Shown: positions 44,201 through 55,153, counted from the stretch's first letter. The stretch is DNA of 55,939 bases from Vitrella brassicaformis (GCA_001179505.1 CDMY01001036.1:139935-195873); one strand, 5' to 3'. Program-made: numbers and translations. The notes: generated by a model from the letters alone, not told the origin.

Positions 44201-46254
44201 NNNNNNNNNNNNNNNNNNNNNNNNNNNNNNNNNNNNNNNNNGGGGGGGGGGTGAGAGAGGAGAGTGAGGTAGCTGGTAGATAGCTAGCACCTCTTCACCA
44301 ATTTCTCGAGGCGCAGACAGACGTTGAGCGGGCCCCTGTCTTGCCGATAGGGGCTGCCTTGCACACGCCCCTGTCGGATGTTCATGAGGGTCACACCCAG
44401 ACAGAGAGACAGACAGACAGACAGGACAGGACAGGACAGGCGGCCATGCTTGCTGCAGGGATGCATCTCCCCTTATTCATCTGTGTCATTGTGCTCATCT
44501 ACCTCTGTCTCTCTGTGCCTGATGTGTCTGATGTGTGTGTGTGTCTGTACCGTGGCCATACAGCCGCGCAGGACACGATGACGAAGCAGCTGATGCAGAA
44601 GGAGGCGCAAGTCAAGTGAGACCATCCAGACACTGCATCCCAACCACCCATGTATGTTCCCACACCTGTCTGCATGTCTGTCTGTGTTGTGTTTGTCAAT
44701 TGTCTGACCGCCAGCAGGAGGAGCCACGGTGCTCAGCCACCCGCGTGTGTCATATTAGTTGCTCTGTGCGGCGTGTGGCTGCCCTCCGGAAGCCATAGGC
44801 CACTCCCCGACGCAGCTACCTCGGCCAAGCATCGCTGCCTACACTTTATATCCTGTTGTCCTGTCGTCGTTGTGTCTGTAGCCATTTCATGCAGGAGCAG
44901 CGCCCCCAGTGGGCCGATATCTCTCTGTCCCTCAGCGAGTTGGACGTCAGTCAAAGTTGAGGTCAAGGAGAACGAGATTCGGTGACCGGGTACATAAAAG
45001 AAATATGCTCAATAACAAACAGACGTGAGTGACCACCGCACACATATACACACGTGTCCGTGAATTTGTCGTCTCGTTCTATGTCCGTGTCCACACAGGC
45101 AGATTGATGCCTTGCAAGGCTGCTGACGAGCAGGCCGCCAGGCTGAATGACATCAACGCCCAGCTCAAGAAACTCACCGAGAACTCGCAGGTAGACGAGC
45201 AGGGTGACACCACAGACAGTCGCGTGTTGATGTGCGGATATAATTTGATGTGTGGATGGATGGCCATGGGTGTGTGCAGGAGTTGAACGGCCAGACCAAC
45301 GAGTTGACCAAGGATGCTAGAGGACAACTGCAGGTGAGTGAGCGACACACATCCACAACCCCCCATCAACACACAGATTGATGTCATTCACCGCTTTGTT
45401 GAGTTTGCCGATCCGGCCACACATGACGAGGACGACAAGGCGTATCGGGAGTGCCTGAAGAATCGCGCGGGCTCGCTGTTTGTCGTTTCGGGGGAATCCA
45501 GCCAGCCGTAGGCTTCAACAGTCATCTTGCCTACGGTCCTCGTGTTTGTTTCCAAGAAGAAGGCCAAAGCAGACTGGACCCATCTGAGGCCTGTGTTGCC
45601 TATTCTCATGGAGCTCTTTCAAAGATCCTTTGCCAGCTGGAGACGCTCGTGATTGCGGTAAGGAGGGCGGGGGGCGGGGGAAGGGAGCGCAGGCTAACTT
45701 CATGAATCCGATCTCATGATTGTTATGATGCATGTGTATGTCCCTGGATGGACGATTTGTCGCAGTTCAAGACGGCCTGTAAGGCTGGAGATATGCTGGA
45801 AGCCTTCAAGATCTACACGCAGATCAAGGAGCAGCTGGTGGGTGTATACGTGGCTGTCTGTCCGTCTGTTTGTCTGTCTGTCTGTCTGTCTATGTGCACG
45901 GATACATATCGACAAGCTCAGACACATCCATCTATTGTCCTTCTTCTCTCTGTGTGTGCCCTTTTGCAGGCCATCGTGTTCCGTCTCAAGACGCTGCAAA
46001 CCTCTTGGGGCCATCACGTAAGGACTGAAAGACAGAGCAAGCACCCATGCACATTCTGTCTGTCCGTCTGTTTGTCTGTCTGTCTATGTGCACACACCTT
46101 CAGTCTCACGCCGTGCTTCAAGATCTCATCGACAGACTTGAGAGCATGCGCAACTCCTTGTTGTTGTGGGAAGAGAGATGGAAAAAAGCGGTGAAATTGA
46201 TGAATCGCGACCAAAAACTTATGCTTGCACGTCAGGTGAGACGATAAGATGACG
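41236..46254 (+). CDS. Run of coiled-coil exons, all phase 0 (gene model incomplete)
   Basis: Many splice-bounded short exons encode charged heptads: KSREREAAISELQAAVAEK at 41791-41880, then DLLQVHYNDYVMLARRQQ, GIETENRALKERL, DMLQGHYNELL, ESIGETLRKVRGLVNQ, LSRQFEEILEPP, a segment ending LHQELAASRELTETKQKQ (to 43936), a gap, DTMTKQLMQKEAQVK, DINAQLKKLTENSQ, ELNGQTNELTKDARGQLQ, FKTACKAGDMLEAFKIY, AIVFRLKTLQTSWGHH and LQDLIDRLESMRNSLLLW. Nearly all these exons start and end between codons. Some links are broken: the exon at 41655-41739 is closed by a TGA in the frame needed downstream. It may be a decaying or partly sequenced gene for a long coiled-coil protein whose last exons are RING-derived. 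Exon 41236-41379 encodes an unrelated globular-looking segment (KRVGFFMLTGMPSDWINW). Confidence 0.45.
41560..42260. repeat. Segmental duplication R, copy 1
   Basis: Nearly identical over about 700 bp to 48361-49045, exons and introns alike. Differences include a 35-nt segment (about 41655-41689) absent from copy 2 and scattered substitutions. Confidence 0.92.
43942..44241. other. Assembly gap (300 N)
   Basis: Exactly 300 undetermined bases inside the coiled-coil exon run, beginning six bases after a splice donor (CAG|GTGCG). It is followed by an unusual G run at 44242-44251. Confidence 0.99.
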
Positions 46255-46288
46255 AGCAGATGGCGCAGTGTAACTTTCTCTTCTCCAG

Positions 46289-46758
46289 ATGGGCATGGCG
46301 CAAGGCCTCCAGCAGGGCATCGCCCAGGGGTGGGACCAGGCCACGCGATGCGTGGTCTGTTTCGCCGCCCCGAGGGACACCGTCACCCGACCATGCGTAA
46401 GCAGTGACAGACACTAGCCACTGGATGTACTCAGAAGTTGTTCCTCACTTGACCAATGTTTTCACTGTGTGTGTGTGTGCAGGGCCACATGTGCATGCGC
46501 CAGGGCTGCGCTGCCCATATTGCTCTCTGGCCCCATCTGCCAAGGCCCAAACAACCCGAATGCCCCGCTGCCCTCAAACGCCCCGACCTTCCTCTCGTGA
46601 TAGTGCTGCCCGTGTTGCTTCCTGGGGGTGTATTCTCACGACTTATATCATCTTCGAACGCTGAGCGAGAGCGACACAGAAAATGTCGCAGCGGCCAGCG
46701 TCTCATCCTCGGCTTCATCTGGGGCAGACTGACCACCAGCAAAGGTGAGTACATGTAG
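46289..46758 (+). pseudogene. Duplicated 3' part of the RING gene, frameshifted in the last zinc pair
   Basis: 46289-46396 copies the end of RING-gene exon 7 (MGMAQGLQQGIAQGWDQATR then CVVCFAAPRDTVTRPC) and 46483 onward copies exon 8. In exon 8 the CMCQGC knuckle reads CMRQGC, and one extra base after GCTGCCCAT shifts the frame so that the final Cys pair (CPIC in the intact gene) becomes PHLPRP. The frame then runs to a stop at 46756. A functional RING is therefore unlikely, though the upstream coiled-coil exons splice to it in phase 0. Confidence 0.75.
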
Positions 46759-48075
46759 AGAGAGCAATCAAGAGAGTCAGAGACGCCCAAACAAGACAGC
46801 TGCAGCGGCCGCAAGGGCAAGAAGATCACTCCATCAGTCAAACCTTCCCTCCCCTCGGTGTCTGCATCCACCATGTTGTCATCTGCAGAGCCTCGAGACC
46901 GAATACCAGGAGAATGGCTACTGTTCGTCAGCTGCAAGAGGCGCTGCGTGCCAAGGACGGCGAGATACAGGTGCTCAAGAGAGTGGATGTGGACAGGTGA
47001 GAAGTGGTGGAGCGGTAATGAATGTATGACTTTGAGGGTCTTCCTGTCTATCTGTCTTTGCCAGGAGAAAACCGCACGCAGAAGGAACGACTCGTAGGAA
47101 AGAACAAGAGACACTACACACACACACACACACCAACCCCACTCGTCCATCCATCCATCCATCCGTCTATCTGTCTGTCTGTCTGTCTGTCTGTGTGTCA
47201 GGACCATCTCGAGTCTTGAGCGTTCGACGAGAGGCATTTTGGCGATGACCTGCAGGCCAAGGACCAGTGCATCAAGCTGGCGGACAACGGCCCTCGAGCA
47301 GCCACCCCACCGCCCCCTGTCAACATGCACATGAGCCTGTCCCTGATCGGCAAGGCCCTTCTGGCCGAAGCGCAACGGCTTTCCTTGTTGGTGGCTGGGG
47401 TTGAGAAGAAGCAGAAAAGCCTGAGACAGAAGCGCACGGTGGGCAACGCGCGAAGTACACAGATGTGGGCGGGGGAGACACACTGTGATGCATGTGCGAC
47501 AGGAGGAGATCTTCCAGCTGCGCCATGACCTCGCAATGGCGGACCACCCTCTTCGGCAGACAGCGCACCCGCGACACGTTGTTGGAGTCCTCATGTAATG
47601 GCCCGTGTTTCTTCCCTCTCTGTTTGTGTCTCAGCAGAAAGAGTTGTCCGAGTCAACCAACAACTGCATTCGTCTGCAAGAGGAGAACAAGCGCATTCGG
47701 CTGGACCTCGAGAGGACGCACCACGACCTCGGCACCAGCCACGAGAAGATGGCCACACGGGTTGAGACTATCGACAAGATGCACGCAGCGCTCGTGGTCA
47801 GAGAGTCAGGGAGGGAGGGAGGGAGGGAGAGAGGACCATGCTTGGGTGGATTGCCATGTTCTGCCTGCGTGTGCAGGAGGACAACGGTCGGTTGCTGGGT
47901 GAGGTGGACAAGACCGCACCTCGACAAGCCGCCAAAGCATGGCCACACGGGTCGAGAACGTCGACAAGATGCACAAGTGAGAAAACCAACATATGCACTC
48001 AACGATGAGATGGTGTCCGTGCACGCAGGAATGACGGCAAGAGCCCGCAGTCAATTGAGGGGCGTGATTGGTTAG

Positions 48076-48122
48076 TAGGAGGTCCCCGGGACGTCGCAGT
48101 CGCGATGCCTGGGGACCTCCTA
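48076..48122. repeat. Perfect 12-bp inverted repeat (hairpin)
   Basis: TAGGAGGTCCCC (48076-48087) and GGGGACCTCCTA (48111-48122) are exact reverse complements around a 23-nt loop. The stem extends inward by a G-T and two G-C pairs. It lies between coiled-coil fragments. Confidence 0.9.
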
Positions 48123-48360
48123 GCGACCTTCACGGTGATGGCAGACATCAACACTGGGGAGGGAGGGCATCGAGACATGTGCCCTACTCGTCGGTCAAGT
48201 AGACGACAAGACATCCCCTAAAGGTAAGCGAGTCTGTCGGGAGGGATGTTCATCCCTCTGTGTATGTGTATCTGTGTGTATGTGGCTGCCTGTAGTGGTG
48301 AAGATCACCCATCTGCTGTTCCCCGGGCAGCGCGGCACCGCCAACACATGTGGTGAGGCT

Positions 48361-49045
48361 AGATGCACACAGCACTCGTGTTGACTGATGCAGGGAGGAA
48401 TACAGGTGCCTGGATGCATCACCATACTCTCTGCGTGGGCCATTCCTGTGCAGAAGTCGACGCCCTTTCAACCGAATGCGCCGCTCTCAAGGAGGAATGC
48501 GACAAGTGAGAACAAATCACAGGACCCAAATCGCACATCGTACATACGGAGGTGCAGGTCTCGTGAGCGTGAGGCGGCCATCAGTGAGCTGCAGGCCGCT
48601 GTGGCCGAGAAGGACACGCAGATGGTGGAGATGAAGGAACAATTCGTACGAAAGACAAGACAGACACACACGAGATGCGTCGATGTCTCCGGCCATTCAT
48701 GAGTGCTACTGCTTGCCCTCAGGACCTTCTGCAGCTTCACTACAACGACTACGTCATGCTCGCCCGTCGTCAACAACATAGAATCCAGGCGAAACAAGGA
48801 AGCATCAACGGTATACGGGACTGGTCGATGTACACGTGTCTGTCTGTCTGTCTGTCTGTCTGTCAATCTCGATAAGGGCATCGAGACAGAGAACCGGGCG
48901 TTAAAGGAGCGCCTCGTATGCAGGAAGAGACACACACTCATATGATACCTTTGACTTTTTTCGGGCTGCTTTGCGCTGCAGGACATGCTGCAAGGGCACT
49001 ACAATCAATTGGTGATCGCCATCGGAGCCCCACTCCTGTCTGGCC
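48361..49045. repeat. Segmental duplication R, copy 2
   Basis: Same orientation copy of 41560-42260 with the phase-0 exons KSREREAAISELQ, DLLQLHYNDYVML, GIETENRALKERL and DMLQGHYNQL. The donor after the second of these reads CAG|GCGAAA where copy 1 has CAG|GTGAGA. Confidence 0.92.
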
Positions 49046-49424
49046 CAGCCCCCACCACGCCCGCTTCCCCAACCTCCCCCACCCCCTCCCCGCGATCGGC
49101 CGTGACCCCAAGCACTTTCAAGCTCATTTGCGTCACCCTCTGTGCGACCCGCGCCAACGACCGACGTCACCCACACACATCAAGGGATGCCTGGCGGGAC
49201 TCCACCGAGGAAGCTGCAGGGCATGCAGCAGCAACAGGCATTGCTGCATATCTAGAGGACGCGAAGCAGGGCCTCGGGTGAGACACCAGCAATTGCTTCA
49301 CGAATTTCAAACAACGGTGTCGTGTCAGCAGTTGGCGGCAGACCATCATCATGACGGCGGGAGGATGTGGGTGAGGAATTGTTGCCTACATTTTATATGT
49401 GTCGGCAGTTTTCCATCGGCGCAG

Positions 49425-49660
49425 ACGTCACCACAACTGACAGTGCTGCCCGCGCTGCTTCCTGGGGGTGGACACATAGACGAGTGAGTCGCTGGATTAA
49501 AAAGTGTGTGGGTGAAAAGTGTGTTTCGGTCTTTTATGTTGTCCATTGTGTTGCGATTAATGCACATGCGATGACTTCAGTCCATTGTGTGGCATTGCAA
49601 TGCGTTGAAGTCTCGTCTGTCGCACACCACACCCGCCCCCGGGCATCTTCTCGCCCGTGA
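49425..49660. repeat. Duplicated RING-gene 3' flank, copy 2
   Basis: CTGACAGTGCTGCCCGCGCTGCTTCC resembles the stop-codon region of the RING gene (minus strand, 29021 downward), and the following ATGCGATGACTTCAGTCCAT and GTTGAAGTCTCGTCTGTCGC match its 3' flank. About 49477-49655 is also an inverted copy of 54500-54665. Confidence 0.88.
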
Positions 49661-49956
49661 GTCGATGTATTATTTGCCCTCTTAATTGCATCTAATCTAT
49701 CCAGGCACTGCTGTACACCTAATTAATCCATCCATCCACACAGTGACGTGTGCACTCACGCACAGACGTCCATGCATCAATGAGTCAATCACACACTCCC
49801 CCTCCCCCTCCCTCCCCCCACAGCCCTTTTCTCTATCTGTCCAATCAATAGGTCCATATGTCTGTCTGTCTACCGATATCGATATATCGCCCCACCTCTC
49901 AATAGCTTTCTTATGTCTACTTAATTTCTGCGTGCCGGGCCCCTGCTGTCTTTCTC
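49661..49956. other. Intergenic, no gene seen
   Basis: About 300 bp of AT-richer sequence with short CCATCCA, CTGTCTGT and ATCGATAT runs before the 3' end of the minus-strand membrane-protein gene. Confidence 0.45.
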
Positions 49957-50913
49957 TCAGAGGATGGTCTGGGAGTGCCGGGGGCGGCTGGCGGGCGGCG
50001 GGAAGGTCGTTCCCGGCCGGAAGGTCACCTGCTTACTCAAACGGCTGTCGTCCTGGGGGGGTTTGCCCATCTGCGAAGGGGGCGGGATCGACGAGAAGTA
50101 CGCCGACGGCCCGGGGGGCTGCTGCTGCTGCTGCTGGGATGCGCGGGCGTTGGTGCCGATGAGAATGCGGCGGACCTCCTCCTCCTCTCGGTTGTCGGCT
50201 TTGTTGACGTATATCATGGCAATGGCGAAGATGAATATGAGGACAAAGACCACCAGCAGCACAGTCACTGCCTGGGAGGGGAGGGACAGGGCGCTGGTGA
50301 AGTCGGCCGAGTGGAAGAAGCAGACGACCGCCCAGAGCACCAGCAGCACGCCGAACACCTTCTGCAGTGTGGACATGGGGATGGGTGTGTGGCCGTCTGC
50401 GGGATCCCTGCCGGCCTTGATGGCCCACATGGTCGCCAGGAACAGCGGGATGAAGACCACCAACACCAGGGCAGTCATGAACCCGGAGGGCGAGATGGGC
50501 GGCTTCCAACCGAGGAACATCCTGTCGTAGTAGTAATCTCTGCAGTTAGTTAACACACACGCACATCCATCCATCCATCCATCCGCACACCGCCCCTGTG
50601 TCTGTGTGGTCATTGCAAACGTCTGTCCTTACATGGTGCCAGCGGGCTCTTCAGCTGCCTTTTCCAACTTGCTGGACTCCTTATCGGGCTGCGGCTGCCG
50701 GTGGTGCATTTGCTGCATCTGCCCTGCCGCCATGCTGTCAGCCTGCAGGTGGCCGTGTTGGCCCTGATGATACGAGCGGAACTTCGTCGCAGCAGCAGCA
50801 GCGGTTTGGTGGACTCGAGATGCGACAGGGGGCGGCGCCACCCTCACTGCAGCGGTGTCATAGAGGTGCAGGAGGGAGAGGATGAGGACTGATAGGACTG
50901 TCGGCATGATCAT
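49957..50913 (-). CDS. Hypothetical membrane protein, signal peptide and three TM helices
   Basis: Two exons (50913-50633 and 50539-49957) join in phase 2 and give 287 residues. A signal peptide (MIM-PTVLSVLILSLLHLY) is followed by a Gln/His/Met-rich lumenal or extracellular segment of ~70 residues. After YYYDRMFLGWKPP come three hydrophobic helices: FMTALVLVVFIPLFLATMW, VFGVLLVLWAVVCFF and VTVLLVVFVLIFIFAIAMIY. The C-terminal ~75 residues are Gln/Pro-rich (poly-Gln, then PPSQMGKPP). No family is recognised. It is divergent from the carboxypeptidase gene, 227 bp apart. Confidence 0.72.
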
Positions 50914-51140
50914 GATACTGGCAGTGGTCTGGTGGTGGGCTTTGGGCGGTGGGTGGTCAGATGAGGAGATCTTTCCACTGCTGCTGATGAGCCATTTCCT
51001 CCTTATCTCCTTATTTCTCAACGCTTATCAGCTGCTGCTGCCTTTGAACTTCCACAAGGCCACCAGATGCTATCTCCGATGGTTCGTTTCTCTGGAATCC
51101 TGGCCTCAAAATGCGAGCTTAGATGCGGCAGATCTCCGCC
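50914..51140. promoter_or_regulatory. Bidirectional upstream region
   Basis: 227 bp between the divergent ATGs of the three-TM protein and the carboxypeptidase. Role inferred from position. Confidence 0.38.
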
Positions 51141-54100
51141 ATGGTCTTGCGTCTGGTCCTGCTATGGTTGGTGGTGTGTGCATTGGGCTCTGTGGAGGAA
51201 CATCGGGTGAAGAGCCTGCCAGGTATGGACACACAGATCTATACACCCTGAGTCCGAGCTCATCAATCCGCCTGTCTGGTCTGCAGGCTGGAAGGGACCT
51301 TTGCCGTCCAGGATGTATTCAGGTTCGTGCCCGTGGATGAATCAACGCTGCCATCAGCCTCATGAACGACTGACATCGGTCACGTGTGTGCTTCTGTTGC
51401 TTGTGCAGGTTACTTCAACGTGGCGAATGAGTCGAGTACCTCCTCTTCTCAGCGTTGGCTGATGCACTACTGGTTCATCGAGAGCGAGAGGGACCCCTCC
51501 GCCGACCCAGTGCTGCTCTGGATGCAGGTGCGCACACAGAACACATAGAAATACACACAGAGCCTTTGTGTGTGTGAATTGATTGGTGTGTGTGGCCACG
51601 GTGTGGCACAGGGTGGTCCAGGTGCGTCGGGGCTGTCAGGTTTATTGCAGGAGAACGGCCCACTGGCCGTCAACGACAACTCGTTCGGGCATGGCGATGA
51701 GCTCATAGTCTTCTACAACCAGTACACATGGACAGAGGTCGGTGAGCGCATGATGAGTGATCCCCTCCCCCCCCACACCCACATACAGAGAGAGATGTTG
51801 TGCCTTTGTTGTGTCGTGTGGCAGTTGTCGAGTGTCTTGTTTATCGAGTCGCCGTGTGGTGTGGGCTACTCTCTGTGTGAGGACCCGCCGGAGTGCCCGG
51901 TGTGGGATGATGACGTCACCGCGCAGATGAATTTCAGGTATATGATATACTGGACTCACGATCACACACGTTCAGTACGATTGGTCTGTGTGTCTATGTC
52001 ATACAGGCTGCTGAAGCAGTTCTACACGGTACTTTGACCCGGATGCAAATGCGCTCAACACACACACCCATACACAGACTTGCCTCTGTGTGTGTGTGTG
52101 TGTGTGCAGCACTACCCCGAGTATCAGACCAACGACTTCTACATCGTCGGAGAGGCACGTATACACACACACACACACACACACACCGCACCTATTCTCT
52201 GACCTGTCCACCACTGTTCGTTGCTTTCTCGTTCAGAGTTACGGCGGCATCTACGCCCCAATGCTCGCGCACGAGATTCTCCAAGACAACACGTACACTC
52301 ACACAACCGACCAGAAGACCAACACTCATTCAAATGGCCGCAACGTGTGTGTGCATGTCCGCAGGTCGCCGTCCATCCCGTTGGCAGGTGTGGCTGTGGG
52401 TGATGGGTGCACCGGCATGGAGGCAGAGGGCGGATGCTCACCCGACTACATGCACTGGGTAAGTGGGTGTAGCTGTCAGCCAAGAGACCTCCCTCCCTCG
52501 CACACACCCATTTCTTTGTCTGTGTGTGATGGATGGATGGATGGATCAGTATGTGGAGTTCCTCTTCGGCCACGGTCAGTTCTCGCCCCAGACGTACGGG
52601 CAGGTCCAGCGGGTGTGCGGCGAGGAGCTGAGGACAGGCACGTGGACCACCAACCAGCCATGCCGACGGGCCATCAAACAAATGGGCAGCGAACTCGGTG
52701 TGTGAGCCAGTCAGCCAGCACATATGAATGGGCGCGGTGCGGTGTCATATCATGTTGGCTATCGTGTGTGTGTCCATGTGTGCAGGAGGGTTCTATGTGT
52801 ACGATCTGTATGACGAGTGCATCGGCCGCCATGACCTGAGGCGGCTGTCTCGGGGCCGCAGCGACAACAACGGCACATCGCAGCTTATCGGTCGGTGTTT
52901 ACAGCATACCTACACTCATTGTCTGTGTACGCAACACATGTGCGTGCATCTGCATAGGTGGGGCGCTCAACGATTACGTGTGTGGTGGCGAGAGGGCAAC
53001 CATTGCATGGCTCAACGACGACCGAGTCAGTTACACAAACACACACATACACACACACATATGGAAGCCCTTCTACGTACCCATCTCATCCCTGTGTGTC
53101 TGTCTTTGTCTGTGTGGTCAGGTCAAGGCGGCATTGAACGTCCGTCTGAACGTCACATGGCAGGAGCATGACGGATGGGGCGGTCAGCGCGCTCAGCACA
53201 ACACACAGACAACCCACCCACCCACTCAGCGCCCATTGGTAAGAGTGTACACGTGTGTGTGTGTTCAGACCACTACAGGTCGACCGAGACGGATGTGCGC
53301 CCCTACTACCACGAGATGCTCAGCAAAGGCAGGCGCCTACACACACCCGAAATGCACACACACACATAGGCATCGCATGTGTGTATCCATGCTATAGGCG
53401 TGCGTGTGCTGATATACTACGGTGATGTCGACACGGACGTGCCGGTAAGGTAATTGGTGCACACGCAAGACACTCACACAGCACATGGATAGTCAGTCGG
53501 ATGCACGTGTGTGTATGTATTTGTGAGGGTGTTTCAGTATAATGGCGGCGAGTACTGGACAAGGCGGATGGGCTACCTCGTCAAGGAGCACTGGAAGCCG
53601 TGGACCACCGACGGCAAACAACAAACAGCCGGGTCGGTGGGGCCGGGTAGCCAAGCAAAAAACACACAGGCAAAACAGACAGACAGACAGACAGACATTC
53701 ATGTGTGCGTCTGATACCTGCCTGCCTGCCTGCCTGCCTGACTGCAGCCATGTGGTTCGTTACGATGCCCCGTCTGCATTCGACTACCTGACCGTCAGAG
53801 GGTCCGGACACATGGTATGGTGGGTCCGTCGGCCTCTTTCCTACACGGACAACACCCGAGTGCATGTGTGAGTGTGTGATTCTACCAGGTGCCTCAGTTC
53901 CAGCCGGTGTCGGCATTTGTGATGCTGCGTCAGTGGCTAGCCGACCAGCCATGGCCGCCATACACCGGCAAGGCGCCCAAACCACTGCTGTCCTCACACG
54001 GCCATGCTGATGACGAACAAGATGAACAAGACCTCGCCGACAGGTAGGTACTCATGAGTGTGTTGATGTGTGTGTATGTGTTGTGTGTGGTGTGCTGGTT

Positions 54101-54403
54101 CAGTCTGGGCATCGGTGTGTGCACGGGGTGCTACGGCAGAGTGCGCAGCAGAAGGAAGCCTCTCAGGCAGACAAACCAACAGGTCGGTGACCGCTCAGCA
54201 ACCGAGGCGCATGTGTGAGCGCTTGTGTATGCGAGTGTGTGTGTGTGCAGCCACCAGCCCCCCCGTCACGGGCTGCAGTATTGTCTGCGTCGGCTCTCCA
54301 ATCTTCTCTTGACGCGGCCCTGGCACGCATCAGAGAGCTGGAGGAACAGCTGAGACATTGCAATAGCAACAAGAGCGACAGCTCACAGGTGCTGTATGGC
54401 TGA
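51141..54403 (+). CDS. Serine carboxypeptidase, peptidase family S10, with C-terminal coiled-coil tail
   Basis: Secretory or vacuolar/lysosomal serine carboxypeptidase. Twenty exons chain in phase: 51141-51222, 51287-51322, 51409-51527, 51612-51737, 51825-51937, 52007-52028, 52110-52154, 52237-52292, 52365-52458, 52550-52697, 52786-52890, 52958-53025, 53122-53182, 53269-53328, 53398-53444, 53538-53632, 53748-53814, 53889-54043, 54104-54182, 54251-54403; 576 residues. The signal peptide is MVLRLVLLWLVVCALG. Family motifs: SGYFNV, LLWMQGGPGASGLSG, ENGPL, FIESPCGVGYS, GESYGG (nucleophile Ser about 182), YYGDVDTDVP (Asp about 388) and GSGHMVPQFQP (His about 447). The introns before YGG-exon 8 and before exon 15 use GC donors. 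The last ~75 residues (RIRELEEQLRHC) form a short predicted coiled coil unusual for S10. Confidence 0.93.
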
Positions 54404-54670
54404 TGACGCGTGCACCCATGCCATGGATGGTGCTCATGTGGCCAGTACGTTCTTATGTCGGCGTGGGGCGGATTGAGTGGTGAGAGCTCAGGTTTTTCTG
54501 TGCGTGGCCCGGGGGCGGGTGTGGTGTGCGATAGACGAGACTTCAACGCATTGCAATGGCACACAATGGACTGAAGTCATCGCATGTGCATTAATCGCAA
54601 CACAATGGACAACATAAAAGACCGAAACACACTTTTCATTTTCACTACTAGCGACTCACTCGTCTCCTCG
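54385..54670. repeat. Duplicated 3' flank, copy 3 (carboxypeptidase end plus RING-flank remnant)
   Basis: Starts in the last carboxypeptidase codons and continues into sequence shared with 28656-28880 (direct) and, reverse-complemented, with 49477-49655. GGACTGAAGTCATCGCATG, TCGCAACACAATGGAC and GCGACTCACTCGTC are diagnostic. Confidence 0.88.
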
Positions 54671-55153
54671 CCCACACGGTGGCATACCTCTCTGAGCCGT
54701 GTGGGTCATCTCTCCGCATGGCGCTTGAACCCTCCGCGGCACTCCTCCCTCACCTCTGTAGTCTGCTTGTCGAGCTTCAGTCGTCCTCTCCCCATGCATC
54801 CCGTGTCACTCGGAGGGCTGTGCTGCCACGGACGTGAGATGATCTGTGTGTCGGGGCTGGGTCTCAATCAAGAGATCCCATATATTTTCCGGCAAGACAC
54901 AGGCCTCTCAGGCCGGGCGAGGCTAGCTGCTCGCAGGAGATCGGCCTAACGCATGGCACGCCGCTGCGACGCTGCGTGTGTGTGTGGAAGTGCGCCTCCG
55001 CCTGAGATCATTCAGATCCATCAATTTGCATGGTCCCTCGGCTCCGCTTTCTCACCTGGATGAGTCCAATCGTGCAATCCGATGCTTTGGGTTTCGAGAG
55101 GGGGTTCAAACCCAAACCCTTTTGGCAGGCAGGACCATGAGAGTGTGTGTGTC
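54671..55153. other. Intergenic region with telobox-like sequence
   Basis: About 480 bp upstream of the last gene. Near 55093-55125 it has GGGTTT...GGGTTCAAACCCAAACCC, similar to the block upstream of the RAP gene. No RNA gene found. Confidence 0.4.

Larger units (their letters stand above)
46914..49280 (+). pseudogene. Second coiled-coil unit, partly degraded
   Basis: Contains recognisable coiled-coil segments: MATVRQLQEALRAKDGEIQV (46914), ENRTQKERL, EEIFQLRHDLAMADHPL, the long phase-0 exon 47638-47799 (QKELSESTNNCIRLQEENKR onward to KMHAALV), EDNGRLLGEVDK, and then the copy of duplication R. Within it ATGGCCACACGGGT-GTCGACAAGATGCAC is repeated (47748 and 47938) with the second copy in another frame. 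Several links lack matching phases, and one donor in the R copy is GC (48788). It ends in a RING-gene 3' flank at 49425. I read it as a decaying tandem copy; expression data could overturn this. Confidence 0.5.

Noticed and set aside
55085-55130. GGGTTCAAACCC as a tRNA T-arm
   Set aside because: No acceptor, D or anticodon stems could be placed around it; it fits the telobox-like pattern better.
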